Source: Sarcomyxa edulis (taxonomy: Eukaryota; Basidiomycota; Agaricomycetes; Agaricales; Mycenaceae). Taken from it: a stretch of 64,000 bases of DNA. Of this stretch, positions 56,615 to 64,000 are shown in pieces. Every line of letters begins with the position of its first letter. Within the stretch, counting starts at the first letter, position 1. Both the position numbers and the translations under genes were made by a program. The notes under the pieces were generated by a model, which was not told where the DNA came from, ran no database searches, and saw only the letters and a program-made list of their open reading frames with translations. The stretch lies in NCBI GenBank assembly GCA_009761415.1, contig QUOL01000010.1:806001-870000 (forward strand), written 5' to 3'.

Positions 56615-58218
56615 ATGAATCAAGATTCAAGGACTCCCAGGAGCTCTGCTTTCCCTCTTTCACCCCGTGCTGCAGCTTTCAAATTTGGGTCTCCTTCTCC
56701 CCTTTTCAGTGGAGGATCAGCGCCGGCTTCTGGAGTCCTTCCACCTCATGAAGGTACGCACATTTCCTTGCCGATATTGCTGCGAGTATCGACAACTGCA
56801 CGCACGTATAGCCGAAGCTCTTGATAGATGGTTCCAAAATTTCGAGAAATATGAAGTCACATTAGTACGAACAATATGTTTGAACGCTCATGATATGTTC
56901 TGACCGGTTCCCAACTTCTTCACAGAATGAAATGGCCGAAGCATCTGCCGATGAAAAGTTCGCAGAGGAAGTGGGGACTATCGAAAATTGTGAGTGAATT
57001 CATTGTTGTCCGTTGATAATCACTGGCGACGCTGATACTTGATCTTAGGGTTCAAGGTTCTGTCTGACGCAGAGAAAACTGCCACCATTTATAGCCTCCT
57101 CCAACATTCTAACCTCACGCAAGTCAGGTTCTTCATCGCCGTTCTTCAGCAAATGGCAATTAGCCTTCCAGGTCGGTCGCTCTTTGACGATCGCAATTCG
57201 TCAGAATTTGACTTTCTTCACGGAATCCTTAGATGATACTCAGAAAGATAAGCAGCCTACAAAAGGCCTGAAACCTCCCAGTCTGAATCTACCACTACCG
57301 AACTCTCCACCTCCATCTGGTTATCGATTCAATATCCATAACAACTCGAATCCCGACCGTACCGAAGCATCAGATTCAGAACAGACACTCAACGTCCCCG
57401 ACTCTTCGACCAATGGAAATACGAGTTGGGCTAGCATGGTCAATACGCCGCTGGATACTATGTTCCAGACAAGCAGTCAAACGAACATTGCCATGAAACG
57501 AGGCTTCAGTGGTCCTCCCCTCGTCCCTTCCGGAATGCCGATGTTGCCGCTAGATCCTGGTATGATGGGCGCCATGGGCATATCTACTGAGGCTCAGCTG
57601 CTCGCGATACAAATGCTTATGGGTGGATACCTGCCTTCGAACGTCTCTCAGCCTCAACAGTCACCATCACAACAACAGCGTCCCAACGGCCACAACTGGC
57701 GCTCACCCTCTAGCGCCAAATATCCAGGAAGCGCTCTCAGAAGTGGCGGATATAAAGGCAGTGGCACTCCCAAAAGTAGCGGTCCGAGGACTGCATCGAG
57801 TCTCGGGAGTGTAAACTCGCCTCGAGAGGAAGACGTCGATCCGGATTTATTGGAGGACATTCCGGCTTGGTTGAAGAGTATCAGATTACACAAGTATACC
57901 CCTTGCTTCAATGGTATGACATGGAAGGATATGGTTCTATTGGACGATTCACAACTTGTGCGTTCTGTCTTTCCTTCTGTCTTCCATTCACTCAGTCTCT
58001 TTCCTTGTCCTTAGGAATCTTTGGGCGTAGCAGCGCTAGGAGCTAGACGCCGGCTGCTTAGGACATTCGAGCTTGTCAAAAAGAAGACGGGAATGGAAGA
58101 TGTATCCTCAAGTCCACCAAGCGCACTTCCTTCCGGTGGACTACCGTCGAGCACCTTGTCCTCGAGCCAACCTCCGGACAGCGCCCAGCCCAGTGTCGAA
58201 TCTCATAGTGCGACTTGA
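56615..58218 (+). CDS. VTS1: Vts1/Smaug-type SAM-domain RNA-binding protein
   Basis: The multi-exon gene starts MNQDSRTPRSSAFPLSPRAA. Exons 2-4 encode the conserved N-terminal helical region (EALDRWFQNFEKYEVTL, FKVLSDAEKTATIYSLLQHS, VRFFIAVLQQMA) typical of fungal Vts1. A Pro/Ser/Asn/Gln-rich linker follows. The C-terminal SAM domain is split by an intron and reads DLLEDIPAWLKSIRLHKYTP, MTWKDMVLLDDSQLESLGV, then GARRRLLRTFELVKKKTG. Vts1/Smaug proteins bind CNGG(N) hairpin loops in mRNAs and recruit the deadenylation machinery. The stop is TGA at 58216-58218. The product is expected in the cytoplasm. Confidence 0.93.
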
Positions 58219-58503
58219 ATGACCATCGATTTACTATAGCATGGATACTGAGTACTCTCCCACCTGTATCATCTATTTAATTATAGACAAGAGCTAGTCT
58301 CGGACTTTATGTGTAGCGTTTCCGGGATAGTCATCAGTCGCACCAGAGCTGCGAACGTCAATGATAGAAGTGAATTTGGAGGAATGCTCGCAGTTATGTG
58401 AAGAAAAATATATGACCAAGGAGGGTGAAGATTATTGGGACTCGAAGTCGTAGACGATATGATATATCTCCACGCCGTAGGATGAAGTGTCCAATCGCAA
58501 GGA

Positions 58504-61014
<2,511 letters not shown>

Positions 61015-62208
61015 TGAGAGAATGAGAGAATGGAAGAATTGATGAATATGACTTTCAAACTTACTTTTCGGCGCGTATCTTTATGCATAACCAGAATTGC
61101 TCCCGCTTGTCGCGTGAGGAGAGCATTGCACCCGATACCGCGCCAGACTCCATTTGAGCACAGCTTCAGAGTTCCGGAATTCCAATCTTAGTAATAATGG
61201 AAATTGGTATGAGGGACTCACCTGCATATTTGTTTCGTATCAGTGCATGAATCATCGGCGGTTCAAGGGCTAAGTAGTGGCCATACATTTATGGATGGGG
61301 CGCTGAAGAATGAGCAACGCGATAAGCCTTCATCTTAGAGACATTGAACGTACCTTTTAGCGTCCCTTTTGTGGTCTCTCTCGGCCTTTCCAAACACAGT
61401 AAATCCTGCCAAGGTATCCTCGTGTTCTGACCCAACTGACGGACCAGGCGACAGACTCGAATCCACGGCTTTGCTAGAAGGCCGACCAATGAGGCATCGA
61501 CTAAGATGCTCACGAAGTCTTGCCGGTAGGCATCGAATAGAGACAGTAATTCTCTGTGTACGGCTGACAGCAAGGACGTCAATCAGTATATTTCCGGACA
61601 GTGCTCTAAGTATATTTTTCCATGCTCGTGGGATGGCTAAGGCAGATGAGATAATATCGAGTGGCCATGACTGTCGGACGTCGGGGTGATTTTGGTAAAT
61701 AACGCGAGGTAGTTGCTCATCCAAGAAGGAGGTCAATTGACTTGAGGGATTGACTTGAGCTTGCAAAGAGGTCGAGGAGTCCTTGAGCACAAAATGGACA
61801 TCCGAATCGGGACAAAGGAAAAAAAACGTGATCTGGCGCGTCCAAAACGCGTCCGGTGTTGACAATCACGATAAGCTATCAGTCTACTACTGTTGCAGCT
61901 GAAGATTGTGTATTACTTGTAATTCATGATCAAGCAGTTGCTGCAGAGATACCCAGTAGACCAGTCAAATTACTGAAAGCATCGAGCTTTATAGAAGTTA
62001 CGGTCTAATGTCAACGTCCAGTGTAAGTGTAGATAGTCCAGTGTAATGAATGAGATAAGGGATACAAAGTGGGTGAAGTGATCGTCATGATGATATAAGG
62101 TGGTAATATAGAAGATCGAACTGTTACTAGTATTAGAAGCCGATAAGGTAGACGTGAACTTGAACGTGAAGACCATAAAAACATTTCAAGTGTCATAAGT
62201 CCTTCCTT
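61015..62208. other. Intergenic between carboxylesterase and cupredoxin gene
   Basis: A minus-strand open frame of 176 codons (61335-61865) has no ATG at its start and no recognised motif, so it is not called as a gene; it could be a relic or a missed exon. The right end is AT-rich 3' flank of the cupredoxin gene. Confidence 0.45.
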
Positions 62209-63562
62209 CTATAGCAGAGACCCAACAATAGCGGAGACCACAGCTAATACGAGTCCGGCGCCGGCGCCTTTGATCGATGCAGCAGAATTGCTCGTTCCAC
62301 TCGACGTCGTCGTCGCATTAGTACCGTTCTGAGCAATCGCAGCGGCTTGGAATGCCTCGAATGTATTGGAACCTGATTCGACGGCGTTGACTGAGAAGAC
62401 CATGCCCTGACCACAGTGGCCCGTCTGACGGCAGTAAGCCCAGATTGGCTTTGTCTATTATCGATCTGTCAGAATGTAGAAAACGAAGAGCCGGGGGGGA
62501 ACACTTACGTCGTTGATTTGAATAGTGAAAGTTGGGAAGTTGGTGGTAATATTGTCTGCAACGGGCATGCTGTTGAAAGACGAAATAAGTGAAATGAAAG
62601 GTCACACTTGGAACTTCGGAACTTACAACCCTGAATCCCAAGCAACACTCCCGTCAGCATTCTTCAGAGCGATACAAGGAGTCGCAAAGGAACTGGCAGT
62701 GACAGTATGGTTCTTCTGTTGGAACTCAAAGGTAACGGTATCTCCAGGCTGAGCAGTGATGTTTGCTGGACTATAGAAGAGCTTGCCAGATCCACCAACG
62801 ACGACGCGGTGGTCCGATGACGTGAGGCTCGAGGGAGATGCAGAACCGGGATACGAAACGTAGGTAGTGGTGGCAGTAGCAGTGGACGAGGCAGAGGTGA
62901 CTGTAATGGTGGCCGTTACTGTGACGACGTTGGTACCTTGGACCGTCGGAGAGGTCACGGATACAGAGGACGCAGTGGAGGATGCGGATGCGGATGCAGA
63001 TGCGTTCGAAACAGCAGAGGCCCCGGCAGTAGCAGCCGCCTGGAACGCCGCAAATTTATCACCCGGGTTAACAGCAAAGACCATGCCTTGTTGGCAATGG
63101 CCAGTCTGACGACAGTACACCCAAATGGGATTTGTGTCTTGTACTTGAAGCTCGGCGACAGGGAAGCCGGAGGTGACATTAGCTGCCACTGGGATACTAC
63201 AAAGAAATTCAACTCCATGTTCGATAGTCTATCCATGACACTGGGACTCACAAGCCTGAATCAAACCCTCCTTCTAGAGATGTGCAAGGGCTAGCGAATG
63301 AAGATTGTGTAGCGGTGTGATTCTTCTGTTGGAATGTGAAACGGATGACATCTCCTGGATTTGCAGTCTGTGGATGAAAATGAGCTTCGACGCTTTGAAA
63401 AAGAATATTCGGAAAGATACTGACCACAAACGAGGGGGTGTACTGAATGATGCCAACACCACCAACAGTGACGTCTATCTCGGCGCTACGAACGACTGGA
63501 ATGACAAGAAGAGATATGCCTGTTATAGCGGCGAGCATCGATAGTTTAGATGAGAAGAACAT
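62209..63562 (-). CDS. Secreted serine-rich protein with two cupredoxin domains, GPI-type tail
   Basis: Four or so exons encode a signal peptide (MFFSSKLSMLAAITGISLLV), then two tandem cupredoxin-like domains. Domain 1 has FTFQQKNHTATQSSFASPC and VYCRQTGHCQQGMVFAVNP. Domain 2 has FEFQQKNHTVTASSFATPC and AYCRQTGHCGQGMVFSVN. The His of NHT, Cys and His of YCRQTGHC, and Met of GM are the expected type I copper ligand positions. A Ser/Thr/Ala-rich linker joins the domains. The C-terminus is hydrophobic after a small-residue stretch (GAGAGLVLAVVSAIVGSLL), as in GPI-anchored proteins. Such serine-rich cupredoxins are abundant cell-surface proteins of basidiomycetes with unclear roles. The stop is TAG at 62209-62211; an upstream TTG-initiated extension was rejected. 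Confidence 0.88.
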
Positions 63563-63887
63563 TGCAATTGAAGTTGAAGGATGGAATATGTGTGTCAAAG
63601 CTTAGCCTGAGCCTGAGACGAAAGAACGGGAGGATTATAGAAGGTGAGAGGTGAGAGAGAGAGAGAGATCTCGTCGCAAAAATGGCGCATTTATAGTGTT
63701 CCGAATTGAATGGCGCATTGTATTCCAAGACAATAACGGACGGAAATGATCAAGCAATGAACAAGAAACGAAATGAACAAGAACAATGGACACGTGCACA
63801 GTGACCGTTGGCGGTAGTCCTATATTTAGCACAACACCGCCACTCACTCAAAAACAATAGATCTCTTTCCCATCATTCCCGATGCAT
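63563..63887. promoter_or_regulatory. Promoter region of the cupredoxin gene
   Basis: On the minus strand a TATAAATG sequence (plus 63688-63695) lies about 130 bases before the ATG at 63562. A GA dinucleotide run (about 63649-63668) lies between them. No other feature is seen. Confidence 0.5.
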
Positions 63888-64000
63888 TCACACATAATAC
63901 AACTTCACGAACTTGTCCAAATTCCTGATAAGAGGTTCCACAAATTTCTTCCATTCTTCTCCATCGACTCGCTGAAATTCGAATATCTCGCGGTGTGTCA
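63888..64000 (-). CDS. C-terminal end of an unidentified protein (partial)
   Basis: A minus-strand frame enters from the right edge and ends at TGA (63888-63890). The 36 visible residues are charged and helical in character (HREIFEFQRVDGEEWKKFVE, then PLIRNLDKFVKLYYV). The composition looks like a real protein end, but the family cannot be named from so little. Confidence 0.4.
   Translation of the reverse strand, partial: THREIFEFQRVDGEEWKKFVEPLIRNLDKFVKLYYV

Noticed and set aside
61335..61865. 176-codon minus-strand open frame
   Set aside because: No ATG start, no recognised motif, and no convincing exon partner.

Overview
This is a stretch of a filamentous fungal nuclear genome, most likely a mushroom-forming basidiomycete (Agaricomycetes). 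Almost every gene is cut by short introns of roughly 50 to 70 nt. The gene set (tandem GH55 glucanases, a membrane GH5_9 glucanase, a serine-rich cupredoxin protein, F-box proteins, a Vid21/Eaf1 chromatin subunit, an Msc7-type aldehyde dehydrogenase, Knr4/Smi1 and Vts1) fits a wood- or litter-decay mushroom. No species can be named from the sequence alone.

The left 27.6 kb is rich in transposons. Positions 1 to about 9000 hold the 5' part of a Ty3/gypsy chromovirus on the minus strand. Its single gag-pol frame is open for 2690 codons, from a start at 8070 to the window edge, where it enters a chromodomain. It is followed on the right by a primer-binding site and an LTR of about 280 bp. Directly against that LTR lies a plus-strand hAT-type transposon gene (9027 to 13351) in which a Ulp1/C48 protease domain is joined to a BED finger, a DUF659 catalytic core and a hAT dimerisation tail. 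Two host genes follow: a small IF1-like ATPase inhibitor and a type II membrane GH5_9 exo-beta-1,3-glucanase. A 3.9 kb stretch without recognisable genes comes next. From 21406 to 27564 there is a complete P-superfamily DNA transposon, with a perfect 8-bp target duplication (CCTCAAAC), 14-bp inverted ends and an intact eight-exon transposase of 1759 residues that carries zinc fingers and a C-terminal PHD finger. This is the most striking object in the window.

The right 36 kb is ordinary host genome: two tandem secreted GH55 glucanases (29.1 to 37.7 kb), VID21 (minus), MSC7-like aldehyde dehydrogenase (minus) sharing a 143-bp promoter with an F-box gene (plus), KNR4/SMI1 (plus), a small unnamed fungal protein (minus), an F-box/LRR protein with an unusual membrane-anchor-like N-terminus and heptad repeats (minus), VTS1 (plus), a secreted type-B carboxylesterase (minus), a two-domain GPI-type cupredoxin protein (minus), and the 3' end of one more minus-strand gene at the right edge.

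The glucanases, Knr4 and the cupredoxin protein all concern the cell wall, but they are scattered and do not form an obvious cluster. Gene models were built by hand from reading frames, splice-site consensus and family motifs. No database search was run.
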